Part shown: positions 9,469-21,363 of the stretch, piece after piece
Layout of the letters: each line of letters begins with the position of its first letter
Numbering within the stretch: the first letter of the stretch is position 1
Assembly (NCBI RefSeq): GCF_014202765.1
Contig: NZ_JACHHN010000005.1
Location: 1-64,000, forward strand
Direction of reading: 5' to 3'
Length of the DNA stretch: 64,000 nt
Source: Silvimonas terrae
GTDB lineage: Bacteria; Pseudomonadota; Gammaproteobacteria; Burkholderiales; Chitinibacteraceae
Notes under the pieces: generated by a model
What the model saw: the letters and a program-made list of their open reading frames with translations, nothing else
Database searches by the model: none
What the model was told of the DNA's origin: nothing
Program-made: the position numbers and the translations under genes

Positions 9469-9596
9469 CGTGTACTCGAATCACGGTCCGGTGCGGTGTT
9501 TATTGGCACTGCGCCGGCACCAGGTGCCTGTTACGGTGTAGCCAGGCCAGCGCACGGCGTGTGTCTGGAATGACTGCGTTTTTGCTGCAAACCCGT

Positions 9597-9806
9597 TCAA
9601 GGAACAGGGTCGTGACCATGCCCACCCCACGGATGGCAACGGGCAAGACGGCGCATTGTAAGCCACCCGCCTTTCACCGCGCCATATCTGCCGATGGCTT
9701 CAATCGCATATTGTGAGCAACTGGGGGTGTAACGACAGCGTGCGCCCAGCAACGGACTCAGCGTGTAGCGGTAGATTTGCAGTAAAAGGATGATCAGACG
9801 GGACAT
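9597..9806 (-). CDS. yidD: Membrane protein insertion efficiency factor YidD
   Basis: 69 residues with the family signature YRYTLSPLLGARCRYTPSCSQYA. It includes three cysteines and a late RRLARCHPWGGHGHDPVP block. YidD is a peripheral inner-membrane protein that helps YidC-dependent insertion. Its start overlaps the end of rnpA by 13 bp, which suggests translational coupling. Confidence 0.94.
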   Translation of the reverse strand: MSRLIILLLQIYRYTLSPLLGARCRYTPSCSQYAIEAIGRYGAVKGGWLTMRRLARCHPWGGHGHDPVP

Positions 9807-10159
9807 CTGCGGCGGATCCGTGCGAACAGATCTTGCAGTTCTTCCCGCACAGCGACACGTTCTTTGCGGCCAAAAGCCTGGCGCGAACGCACCACCAGAT
9901 CAAGCCCTGCCAGAGACTGGGCGTGAAGGCGGAAAGTTTCCCGGATTGTGCGCTTGATGTAATTGCGCACCACGGCCCGGTTGTCGGTCCGTTTGCCTAC
10001 CACAAGGCCGAGCCGGGCCTGGGGTAGCGCGTTAGGACGGGCCAGCACCTGAAAATGCACATTGCTCACTGCATTGCGCAAACTAAAAACGGATGAGAAT
10101 TCATCCGTTTTCAGTAAGCGCTGAGCCCGCGTAAAGCGGTATCTTGCGGCGCCCGACAT
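9794..10159 (-). CDS. rnpA: Ribonuclease P protein component
   Basis: The basic protein subunit of RNase P; its RNA partner is encoded at 392-758. 121 residues. The RNR-type motif is in NRAVVRNYIKRTIRETFRL. RFTRAQRLLKTDEFSSVF and RLGLVVGKRT mark the N-terminal fold. It lies 21 bp after rpmH. Confidence 0.95.
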   Translation of the reverse strand: MSGAARYRFTRAQRLLKTDEFSSVFSLRNAVSNVHFQVLARPNALPQARLGLVVGKRTDNRAVVRNYIKRTIRETFRLHAQSLAGLDLVVRSRQAFGRKERVAVREELQDLFARIRRRCPV

Positions 10160-10180
10160 ACTGGACGCACCCGCTCAAAA

Positions 10181-10315
10181 TCAGGCGGACAGCTTGGCGC
10201 GGCCTTGAGCGCGACGAGCGCGCAGCACTGCGCGGCCACCACGGGTTGCCATGCGGGCGCGAAAGCCGTGATTGCGTTTGCGCTTGATAACGGAAGGCTG
10301 GAAAGTACGCTTCAT
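10181..10315 (-). CDS. rpmH: Ribosomal protein bL34
   Basis: 44 very basic residues beginning [19 protein letters not shown]. It is the first gene of the rpmH-rnpA-yidD-yidC operon. The start is the ATG before KRTFQP, and upstream frame extensions are not conserved. A strong promoter sits just upstream. Confidence 0.98.
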   Translation of the reverse strand: MKRTFQPSVIKRKRNHGFRARMATRGGRAVLRARRAQGRAKLSA

Positions 10316-10352
10316 GATGTAGTCTCTGCAAAAAAACTGGAGTAAACCATCA

Positions 10353-10381
10353 ATTACACAGTTAAGCCATTCAATTGTCAA
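10353..10381 (-). promoter_or_regulatory. Sigma-70 promoter of the rpmH operon
   Basis: On the minus strand a perfect TTGACA (10376-10381) is followed by a 17-bp spacer and TGTAAT (10353-10358), about 38 bp before the rpmH ATG. Confidence 0.8.
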
Positions 10382-10411
10382 CACAAAAAGACAAGCGCGC
10401 CCCAGTATGCC

Positions 10412-10420
10412 TGTGGATAA
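10412..10420 (+). promoter_or_regulatory. DnaA box upstream of dnaA
   Basis: TGTGGATAA is an exact complement-form DnaA box (TTATCCACA). A weaker 7-of-9 match lies near 10449-10458. The rpmH-dnaA gap could hold part of the origin or simply the dnaA autoregulatory site. One good box is too few to call oriC. Confidence 0.55.
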
Positions 10421-10571
10421 GTCGCCCTGTTGAGCGTAGAATCCGGTCGATCCACAAAAATCAGTCCGAACCAGGCTTTACCCAGGCAGGCTTACCCGTC
10501 CGCCACATTGCGCGGCGCGTTTTTGCTGCGGTGGGTAGACCAGATCGCAGGGCTTACAACTTAGAGTCGTC

Positions 10572-11993
10572 ATGTCCGCACTGGAAAACTGCTGGTCTCA
10601 CTGCCTGACCGAACTGGAGTCCCGCCTTGGGGCCGACCAGTTCCGTATCTGGATCAAGCCCCTGGTGGCAGAGGTCAGCGGCGATAGTTTGAACCTGATC
10701 GTCCCCAACCAGATTTTCCTGCAGTTCATCCGTGACCGTTATCTGGGCGTGATTGAAGAATCCGCCAGTTCGTTTTTTGAAGGCGGCGTACCGGCCATTG
10801 CGCTCAAGGTGGGTAACGCCGCCCGCAAGGCACCGCCGCCATCGGCCGCCCCTGCGCGCCCGGTGCCCACGCCCTCCGCCAGCAATCAGCCCGCCAGCGT
10901 GGCCACCTTTCCGGCACCGGCCCCCAGCGTGCGCCCGGTGCCCCCGATTCAGGGCGGCTCTACCCATCACGAAACCACACGGCTGAATCCCGCGTTTACC
11001 TTTGAAACGCTGGTCACCGGTAAAGCCAACCAGCTCGCTCGTGCCGCCGCACAGCAAGTGGCCGAGAACCCGGGCGTGAGTTACAACCCGTTGTTTGTTT
11101 ATGGCGGTGTCGGTCTGGGCAAGACGCACTTGATCCAGGCGATTGGCAATGCGGTGCATCAACGTAATCCGTCCGCCAAAATCCGGTATATCCACGCCGA
11201 GAAATACGTGGCCGATGTGGTGCGGGCGTATCAGCACAAGTCGTTTGACGAGTTCAAACGCTATTACCATTCGCTCGATCTCTTGCTGATCGACGATATC
11301 CAGTTCTTTGTCGGCAAAGACAAAACGCAGGAAGAATTCTTCTACGCCTTCAACGCCCTGGTGGAAGGCCACAAGCAAATCATTATCACCTCTGACCGCT
11401 ACCCGAAAGAGATCGACGGCCTGCAAGACCGGCTGGTATCGCGCTTCTCCTGGGGCCTGACGGTGGCGATTGAGCCGCCAGAACTGGAAATGCGCGTGGC
11501 GATTTTGATGATGAAAGCCGAGCGCGAGAACTTCAAACTGGACTCGACGGTGGCGTTCTTTATCGCCAAGCACATCCGCTCCAACGTGCGAGAGCTGGAA
11601 GGCGCGCTCAAACGGGTGCTGGCCTATGCGCGCTTTACCAATCAGGCGCTGACGCTGGAAGCGGCCAAAGAAGCACTGCGTGACATTCTGGCCTCCGGCA
11701 ATCGCCAGATCACGGTGGAGAACATCCAGAAAACCGTGGCTGACTTTTACAAGATCAAGGTCGCGGACATGCACTCCAAAAAGCGCACCCGCGACATTGC
11801 CCGACCGCGCCAGATTGCCATGGCCCTGACCAAGGAACTGACGCCGATGTCCTTGCCGGCCATTGGCGATGCTTTTGGCGGGCGTGATCACACCACCGTA
11901 CTGCATGCCTGCCGCACCATTGAGGCCCAACGCAGCGCGGATAGCGAGCTTTCGCATCAATACAACGTGCTGATGCAGATGTTGCGCAGTTAA
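10572..11993 (+). CDS. dnaA: Chromosomal replication initiator DnaA
   Basis: Binds DnaA boxes and opens oriC. 473 residues. Domain I covers about 1-85, followed by a Pro/Ala-rich linker (about 85-135). The AAA+ domain has Walker A GGVGLGKTH near residue 178 and Walker B LLLIDDIQFF near 236. The C-terminal DNA-binding domain carries the family signature GGRDHTTVLHACRTIE near 435. It is divergent from rpmH as usual, but it is followed by a terminator and a convergent peroxidase gene rather than dnaN. Confidence 0.98.
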   Translation: MSALENCWSHCLTELESRLGADQFRIWIKPLVAEVSGDSLNLIVPNQIFLQFIRDRYLGVIEESASSFFEGGVPAIALKVGNAARKAPPPSAAPARPVPTPSASNQPASVATFPAPAPSVRPVPPIQGGSTHHETTRLNPAFTFETLVTGKANQLARAAAQQVAENPGVSYNPLFVYGGVGLGKTHLIQAIGNAVHQRNPSAKIRYIHAEKYVADVVRAYQHKSFDEFKRYYHSLDLLLIDDIQFFVGKDKTQEEFFYAFNALVEGHKQIIITSDRYPKEIDGLQDRLVSRFSWGLTVAIEPPELEMRVAILMMKAERENFKLDSTVAFFIAKHIRSNVRELEGALKRVLAYARFTNQALTLEAAKEALRDILASGNRQITVENIQKTVADFYKIKVADMHSKKRTRDIARPRQIAMALTKELTPMSLPAIGDAFGGRDHTTVLHACRTIEAQRSADSELSHQYNVLMQMLRS

Positions 11994-12021
11994 CTTCGCT
12001 GGTTTCTGCCAGCGGTATACG

Positions 12022-12050
12022 AAAAAGCCCGACGGTATGTCGGGCTTTTT
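12022..12050. terminator. Terminator after dnaA
   Basis: AAAAAGCCCGAC / GTCGGGCTTTTT stem with a 5-nt loop, 29 bp after the dnaA stop. Confidence 0.88.
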
Positions 12051-12072
12051 GTTGGAGTCACGCACCCAGTGA

Positions 12073-12140
12073 GTAGGGTGGATTCGGAACGAAGTGACAA
12101 TCCACCGCAGCAAGGTGGATTGCTACGCGAATCCACCCTG
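12073..12140. repeat. REP pair, GTAGGGTGGATT family
   Basis: Two inverted REP units lie head to head. 12073-12106 (GTAGGGTGGATTCGGAACG ... AATCCACC) is followed by 12113-12140 (GGTGGATTGCTACGCG ... AATCCACCCT). The same family and the same paired layout occur right after the RAYT gene at 21897-21984. This ties the repeat to that transposase type. Confidence 0.85.
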
Positions 12141-12153
12141 CGCCACCGCGACG

Positions 12154-13089
12154 TCACTTGCCGCTCATCAAGCCCACCAGTTTTTCCCGGCTGGGCGCAA
12201 AGTACGCCGTGCCGGTCACCGCGCGGGTGTAATTGAGCATGTGATCGACCCGGCCATCAAACGTGGGGGCCACCATGCGGGTCAGCATTTTTTCAAAAAC
12301 ATCCGGCGTGCGCCCGTAAGAGGCAAACAGCAGACCCCGGTCACCGGCAGGCGTGCCATACGGTAAGGAATGCCGCAGCATTTCCAGTTCTTCACCGTTT
12401 TCTTCAATCACCACCCGGGCGATGTGGGATGTGCGTGGCTTGTGCTCGTCATCCATCTCCTCGTTGTGCGCCTTGGTACGGCCCATGATGGCTTCTTGCT
12501 GCTTGACCGGCAGCTTGGTCCATTGCTCCAGCCGGTGCACATAACGCTGCACGTGCAGGTAGCTGCCGCCTGCCCACTCGGCATCTTCTTCACCGACCAC
12601 CGCCGCCGCAATGCGGTTGTCATCGCCTTCCGGGTTCTCCGTGCCATCAACAAAGCCGGTCAGATCGCGCTTGTCGCGGTAACGAAAACCACTGATCGAT
12701 TCAACGACCTCAAACCAGTCGCCCAGTTGTACGGCCAGATGATCGGCAAATTCAAAGATCAGATCGTAACGCTCGCCGCGAATATGCAGCAGCAGATCAC
12801 CATCCGTGGCGGGTGCGGGGTGGATGGCGCCGGCAATACGTGGAAACGGCCGCAAGGCAGCCGGGCGGCCGGTTTCAAAGATTTCTTGCCAGCAATCGCT
12901 ACCAATCGCCAGCACCGCGCTGATGGCCGCATCCTTGTTACCGGCAGCCAGGGTTTCAATCCGTTCCGGCACATGCCCCAACAAGGTGCGCAGGGCCGGA
13001 TCACCCCGCCGACCCAGACGGCGGCGCAGGGTGAGGAAAATTGCGTGAGAGGACGCAACAGGCAAAATGCCGCGCTGTGGCGTAGGCAT
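12154..13089 (-). CDS. Dyp-type heme peroxidase
   Basis: A heme peroxidase of 311 residues, similar in length to the YfeX/class B group. The family motif GxxDG is in GFVDGTENPEG. A proximal-ligand histidine lies in the later region with TSHIARVV. The C-terminal LMRMVAPTFDGRVDHMLNYTRAVTGTAYFAPS-like block is typical and is not interrupted here. Such enzymes act on dyes or porphyrin compounds, and the natural substrate is unknown. No signal peptide or encapsulin gene is seen. It follows the YqiA-like gene by 2 bp on the same strand. Confidence 0.92.
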   Translation of the reverse strand: MPTPQRGILPVASSHAIFLTLRRRLGRRGDPALRTLLGHVPERIETLAAGNKDAAISAVLAIGSDCWQEIFETGRPAALRPFPRIAGAIHPAPATDGDLLLHIRGERYDLIFEFADHLAVQLGDWFEVVESISGFRYRDKRDLTGFVDGTENPEGDDNRIAAAVVGEEDAEWAGGSYLHVQRYVHRLEQWTKLPVKQQEAIMGRTKAHNEEMDDEHKPRTSHIARVVIEENGEELEMLRHSLPYGTPAGDRGLLFASYGRTPDVFEKMLTRMVAPTFDGRVDHMLNYTRAVTGTAYFAPSREKLVGLMSGK

Positions 13090-13091
13090 AA

Positions 13092-13667
13092 CTAGCTTTC
13101 TCCTTGAGCGAAGTTCCAGATTTGCGGCAGGTAATCGCCATACCGCTGGAACGAATGATCACCGCCTTCAATGACGGTTTGTGCGCTGCCCGCATATTTC
13201 TGGACAGCCTCACGGTAATCCAGTGTTTCGTCGCCGGTCTGCACCATGAGCCAGTAGCGCTCGGGGTCGCTGATCGTACGCTCGAATGTTTTCAGATGCT
13301 CGCCAAACACGGCGTCGATTTGATGAATCTCGCCCGTCTGGTAATTGCGTTGGGCCCCGACATACTGGTTGATCAGCACATACGGATGTACGGCCGGATT
13401 GACCAGCACCGCCTTGCCGCCAAACTCTTCTACCGCCCAGGTGGCAAAGTAGCCGCCGAGCGAGCTGCCGATAAAGCACACCGGTTCGCCATGCAATTTG
13501 TCGATGGCCAGGCGAATTTCCGTGACGGCCTCATAGGGTTCCATGGGAATTTGGGGACAATGAAAATAATCCGAGTACCCATGTTCAGCCATCCAGACGG
13601 CGGTTTCATTGGCTTTGTGGGAAAACGGACTCGATAAAAACCCGTGCAGATACATAAGATGGACCAT
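13092..13667 (-). CDS. yqiA: YqiA-like alpha/beta-hydrolase esterase
   Basis: About 191 residues. The opening MYLHGFLSSPFSHKA, the nucleophile elbow GSSLGGYFA (serine) and the late histidine in EGGDHSFQRY are the YqiA-family blocks. It is a small cytosolic esterase with unknown natural substrate. I chose the ATG at 13667. A TTG at 13691 overlapping the preceding stop as TTGA is an alternative that would add 8 residues. It is part of a fabI-qor-yqiA-dyp run on the minus strand. Confidence 0.87.
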   Translation of the reverse strand: MVHLMYLHGFLSSPFSHKANETAVWMAEHGYSDYFHCPQIPMEPYEAVTEIRLAIDKLHGEPVCFIGSSLGGYFATWAVEEFGGKAVLVNPAVHPYVLINQYVGAQRNYQTGEIHQIDAVFGEHLKTFERTISDPERYWLMVQTGDETLDYREAVQKYAGSAQTVIEGGDHSFQRYGDYLPQIWNFAQGES

Positions 13668-13687
13668 GGCGGCGCTCACAGGACGGG

Positions 13688-14662
13688 TCAAGGCAACAGG
13701 ATGATGGAACCGGTGGTATTGCGGCCTTCCAGATCACGGTGCGCTTTGGCGGCATCGGCCAGCGCATAGCGCTGGTGGACTTCCGCTTTGACCGTACCAT
13801 TGGCAACCACAGAGAAATAATCTGCGGCTGTGGCCAGTAATTCCTCACGGGTTGCGGTGTAATGACCCAGAGTGGGCCGAGTAAGGAATAGCGAACCTTT
13901 TTGCGACAACAGCGCGGGCGAGAACGGCGGCACCGGGCCGGAGGCATTGCCAAAGCTGACCAGCATGCCGCGCAGCGCCAGGCTATCGATAGAACCATTG
14001 AAGGTGGCGGCGCCTACGCCGTCGTATACCACCGGCACGCCTTTGCCATCGGTCAGCGTACGCACTTGTTCGGCAAAATTGCCCTGCGTGTAATCAATCA
14101 CGTGATCGCAAAACGGGGCGACCAGTTTGGCCTTGGCGGCAGAACCCACCGTGCCGATCACCTTTGCGCCCAGCGCCCGCGCCCACTGCGTGGCAATCTG
14201 GCCCACGCCGCCGGCAGCGGCATGAATCAGCACCGTCATCCCGGATTCTACCTTGAAGGTGCGTTTGAGCAGATATTGCGCCGTCATACCACGCAACAAC
14301 GTGCCGGCCGCAATTTCGTCAGGTACGGCATCCGGCACGGGCACAAGACGCGCGGCGGCAATGTTGCGGTGGGAAGAGTACGAGCCAATCGGCCCGCCGG
14401 CGTAGGCGGCACGGTCGCCCACTTTGAATTCGGTCACGCCCTCGCCCAGTGCTTCGATCACGCCGGCGGCTTCCTGGCCAATGCCAGAGGGCAGCGGCAC
14501 GGCGTACAAACCACTGCGATGATAGGTATCAATGAAGTTCACACCCACAGCGGAGTGGCGCAAACGCACTTCACCAGGGCCGGGTTCGGGGATATCGATA
14601 TCGGTATAACGCAGTACGGATGCGTCGCCGGTCTGATCAAACCGGATGGCTTGGGCTTTCAT
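13688..14662 (-). CDS. qor: NADPH:quinone oxidoreductase, zinc-free medium-chain family
   Basis: 324 residues from an ATG with a good AAGGAG 8 bases upstream. The GroES-like N-terminal half includes GVNFIDTYHRSGLY. The Rossmann half has VLIHAAAGGVGQIATQWA. This matches the quinone oxidoreductase/zeta-crystallin type; the structural zinc cysteines of alcohol dehydrogenases are not seen. It reduces quinones or enones with NADPH. It lies 64 bp after fabI on the same strand. Confidence 0.87.
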   Translation of the reverse strand: MKAQAIRFDQTGDASVLRYTDIDIPEPGPGEVRLRHSAVGVNFIDTYHRSGLYAVPLPSGIGQEAAGVIEALGEGVTEFKVGDRAAYAGGPIGSYSSHRNIAAARLVPVPDAVPDEIAAGTLLRGMTAQYLLKRTFKVESGMTVLIHAAAGGVGQIATQWARALGAKVIGTVGSAAKAKLVAPFCDHVIDYTQGNFAEQVRTLTDGKGVPVVYDGVGAATFNGSIDSLALRGMLVSFGNASGPVPPFSPALLSQKGSLFLTRPTLGHYTATREELLATAADYFSVVANGTVKAEVHQRYALADAAKAHRDLEGRNTTGSIILLP

Positions 14663-14726
14663 GTTCGTTTCTCCTTGGTACTGCTTGTATTTTGTCGTTC
14701 TGTGGGGACTGTGACGCAGGCAAGCT

Positions 14727-15497
14727 TTATGCCAGGACGTGCATGCCGCCATCGACGTACAGCGTTGTTCCGGTTAAACGGCGCGCTTGTGGTTCGCACA
14801 AAAAGGCGGCCGCCGCACCCACGTCATCAATGTCGATCAGTTCGCCCAGCGGCGCACGGCGGGCAGCTTCATCAATCAGCAAGTCAAACTCACGGATGCC
14901 GCCAGCCGCGCGCGTACGCACCGGGCCGGGGGACACCGCATGCACGCGGATTTTTTTCTGCCCCAGTTCATTGGCCATATAACGCACGGTGGATTCCAGC
15001 GCGGCCTTCACCGGCCCCATCACGCCATAGTTGGGCACCACTTTTTCTGCACCGTAATAACTCATGGTGATGAGGGTGCCGCCCGTTTTCATCAAGGGCT
15101 CAGCCAGCGCCGACAAACGTACAAAGGAATGACAGGAGATATCCATGGCCTGCAAGAACCCCTCGCGTGAGGTATCGACAATGCGGCCATGCAAGTCGTC
15201 CATCGGGGCAAAGGCAATGGAGTGGATGCCGATGTCCAGCTTGCCAAAGCGACCATCAATCTCGGCAAACACGGCCTCTAATTGCCCGGCCTTTTGCACA
15301 TCACATTCCAGGAACAGCGCGGGTTGCAGTTCTTCAAGCAGCGGCGCGACAAAATCCCGGGTGCGTGCGTTCAGGTAAGTGAGGACCAGCTCTGCGCCGC
15401 GCGCCTTGAGCGCCCTGGCGACACCGTAGGCAATGGAGTTCTGGTTGGCGATGCCGGTCACCAGGGCAACCTGCCCGGCGAGCGTCTGTTCTGGCAT
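14727..15497 (-). CDS. fabI: Enoyl-[acyl-carrier-protein] reductase, FabI type
   Basis: Reduces trans-2-enoyl-ACP with NADH in the last step of each fatty-acid elongation cycle. 256 residues. The glycine-rich NAD site reads LVTGIANQNSIAYGVA. The catalytic tyrosine and lysine are in SYYGAEKVVPNYGVMGPVKAALE-like sequence (Y-x6-K). I chose the ATG at 15497, because the longer frame includes a non-conserved Cys/Arg-rich leader. It is divergent from metH. Confidence 0.94.
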   Translation of the reverse strand: MPEQTLAGQVALVTGIANQNSIAYGVARALKARGAELVLTYLNARTRDFVAPLLEELQPALFLECDVQKAGQLEAVFAEIDGRFGKLDIGIHSIAFAPMDDLHGRIVDTSREGFLQAMDISCHSFVRLSALAEPLMKTGGTLITMSYYGAEKVVPNYGVMGPVKAALESTVRYMANELGQKKIRVHAVSPGPVRTRAAGGIREFDLLIDEAARRAPLGELIDIDDVGAAAAFLCEPQARRLTGTTLYVDGGMHVLA

Positions 15498-15693
15498 GTG
15501 ACGTCCTTGATGACATTTGCAATTGCAGCGGTAATTTTCTGTTATGCGCCGTGCGGGCCCGCCCCGCAAGCCAAAATCTTTACCCTCATGCCATCTTCAA
15601 GCTACACATGGACAACAGGCTTTGGGTTTTACCCCCCGCCCTCATGTTAAAATTGAAGATTCGTTTTGCCATAACTTGTTGAGAATCAAGCCA

Positions 15694-19407
<3,714 letters not shown>

Positions 19408-19442
19408 TAATTCTTGCTTGAAACCAATCTGTTCTTTAGTTA

Positions 19443-19476
19443 ATAAGGGCTTCTAGCACTAGAAGCCCTTATTTCT
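19443..19476. terminator. Terminator after metH, a near-perfect palindrome
   Basis: A 14-bp perfect stem (ATAAGGGCTTCTAG / CTAGAAGCCCTTAT) with a 2-nt loop, followed by TTTC. It lies between the metH stop and the end of the convergent A+T-rich gene, so it may serve both. Confidence 0.75.
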
Positions 19477-19482
19477 TATACA

Positions 19483-21138
19483 TCATGCTTCTTTATAGAG
19501 AATAGGGATTTTATATTTTCTCTTCTTTATATCTCTATTGCTTTCTATTGTTTCAAAAAAACCAATCACCTGAAGAAATGCCAAAAATCCGGCTTCCATA
19601 TCCTTCTCTGGAAAATTCACATTTTGAGATACCCACTTATAATAAAATGAATTCTTGTTTTTAATTTTTGTTAAAAAATCATTAAATGAAGAAGTCCATT
19701 TTTCGTCAAGCTTTGCAACATGCTTGATATAATCTTCTTTGGCTTGTATATAAGAAGAATATACCAAGTCCGAACTAAAAATCTCCCACCCCCAACCAAC
19801 ACTAACTCGGCGCGTGTGCACGTTCAAATCGGGATTTTCTGTGTAATAATGAGCAGTCTCAGCGATCAATTTCTTCAGAAATATTAGAACTTGCCTAGGG
19901 GTGCATGAATTATTTCCATCCAGAAAATGTGTACTAAAAAATTCATGGCAATCGATGCCAACTTCTTCACCCTTGGAGTTCTTATGCTTTAATTTTTTTT
20001 CAAACAACAACGAAATTATGCTTTTATCAAATGTTTCAAATAGAGAAATTGAACGCTTCTTTCCAAATAATTTTCTCCAGAGGATAGCAAAATTATAAAA
20101 AACACCTTCTTTCTTTCGCGTCGCAAGGACACGCTCATACCATCTCAATTCTGTTTCCGTTAAATCAATAGACTCGGCTATTTGCTGCGTCTCCCAAGCA
20201 TCTGTCTCACAGAGAGCGCAGAATAACCTTTTTGCGATGAATGATTGAATCTCCGATGAACTCCATTTCAAGACCAGGGTATTATCTGCAACTTTATCCG
20301 GTCCTAAAGAAGAAAGGTTCAGTCTGTCATGCAAATCACTACGCAAAAATATTTTGAATCTAATAAAACCAACAGATTGAAGGTCATCTTCAACTTCTAG
20401 GAGAGATTCGATAAATTCGCGTTGAGTTTTATAATCCTCATGCGTTACGAATTTATCCAGTTTATCAATAATAACCAATGCGCTTTTAACTTCTCTGCCT
20501 TTTAAAGATCGTTCCAAACTGGATATAATTTTGTCCAAATTAATTTCAACAGTTTGTTTCTTCTGATGGACTTCTTTTCCCGCTTCTATTTCGATAGGCG
20601 TCGAACTTATCTTTGCTTTTATTTTAAAAGAAATGGTAGATAACAAATTTCTCATTACCTGAGTTAGAGAGACGTCTACATCTCCACCAATTTGGTAGAG
20701 AAAATCTCTAACCTGAACCTCGTCTTTGCTGCAGGGGAAATCCTCCAAACTTGAGACATGAGAGCTAATTGCTCGTACAATCTGAAACTTCCATATTAAT
20801 TGATATAAAACCCGACTACTAACACCTGAAAAATATTGCCCAGCTATTTTTCTCAATTCTTCGAATTGGATCTGCTCTTCTATTGGGACGATAATTTCAT
20901 TCTCAAAATCACCTATAAGATCGCTTTTATTTTTAAGTAATTTGAATAAGGTGCTTTTCCCAGATCCAAATGAACCAACGACAATTGAATGTTTGTCTAA
21001 ACAAAATTGATCTATAGACCTGGTTTTGATAAAAACATTTTCAATGTTGTTATCGCGATGTCCATCTGCGTGACCTAAATTAATTCTGTTAAGCGTTTCT
21101 ATAGGAAACGGATCTTTGAGTTTATTTTTTGCTTTCAT
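19483..21138 (-). CDS. A+T-rich P-loop ATPase, Sll1717-like; candidate defence or accessory gene
   Basis: 551 residues. Walker A is GSFGSGKST (residues 55-63). The Walker B-like strand is ALVIIDKLDKF (220-230). A KIFLRSDLHDRL block (262-272) and a following LKWSSSEIQSFIAKRLF region match the layout of the P-loop ATPase Sll1717/KAP-like group. That assignment is my recognition of the pattern, not a search. The C-terminal part is lysine- and aromatic-rich with no recognised domain. Base composition is roughly one third G+C, against about 60% in metH and the genes beyond, so it was probably acquired. No clear ribosome site precedes the ATG. It sits beside a RAYT gene. The function is unknown. 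Confidence 0.7.
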   Translation of the reverse strand: MKAKNKLKDPFPIETLNRINLGHADGHRDNNIENVFIKTRSIDQFCLDKHSIVVGSFGSGKSTLFKLLKNKSDLIGDFENEIIVPIEEQIQFEELRKIAGQYFSGVSSRVLYQLIWKFQIVRAISSHVSSLEDFPCSKDEVQVRDFLYQIGGDVDVSLTQVMRNLLSTISFKIKAKISSTPIEIEAGKEVHQKKQTVEINLDKIISSLERSLKGREVKSALVIIDKLDKFVTHEDYKTQREFIESLLEVEDDLQSVGFIRFKIFLRSDLHDRLNLSSLGPDKVADNTLVLKWSSSEIQSFIAKRLFCALCETDAWETQQIAESIDLTETELRWYERVLATRKKEGVFYNFAILWRKLFGKKRSISLFETFDKSIISLLFEKKLKHKNSKGEEVGIDCHEFFSTHFLDGNNSCTPRQVLIFLKKLIAETAHYYTENPDLNVHTRRVSVGWGWEIFSSDLVYSSYIQAKEDYIKHVAKLDEKWTSSFNDFLTKIKNKNSFYYKWVSQNVNFPEKDMEAGFLAFLQVIGFFETIESNRDIKKRKYKIPILYKEA

Positions 21139-21319
21139 TTTGTAAAAATCACCATAAAACCTACTATCGTTACTAAAAAATAGAGAACGAACTTGAAGTC
21201 AGCGTGGCGCCTCTCTTTGCCATACGAAAAGATAGAATATCGCTGTACTCTGACTTCACCCACTCGGGTTGTATTGGCACTCACCTCATCTCCGCACCAA
21301 AACAAGGCGCCAACTCTCC

Positions 21320-21341
21320 AAACATACTACGGTGTATGTTT
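21320..21341. repeat. Inverted repeat just upstream of the RAYT gene
   Basis: Perfect 8-bp arms AAACATAC and GTATGTTT with a 6-nt loop, 22 bp before the transposase ATG. It could be an operator or a folded substrate; it does not resemble the G+C-rich REP units. Confidence 0.5.
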
Positions 21342-21363
21342 CTACGTAAGCAGACACTAATCA

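Noticed and set aside
7603-9573. 656-codon open frame on the plus strand
   Set aside because: It is antisense to yidC and runs on past both its ends; the composition is His/Arg/Gln-rich as expected of a shadow of a G+C-rich gene.
10316-10571. A complete oriC between rpmH and dnaA
   Set aside because: Only one perfect DnaA box and one weak one were seen, with no A+T-rich unwinding region; an autoregulatory site is as likely.
15498-15693. Possible cobalamin or SAM riboswitch before metH
   Set aside because: The gap is short and I could not find a B12-box or the SAM-I core on the plus strand.
21195-21257. 8-bp inverted repeat GAAGTCAG / CTGACTTC before the RAYT gene
   Set aside because: Arms are short with a 47-nt spacer, which is not far from chance in this A+T-rich patch.
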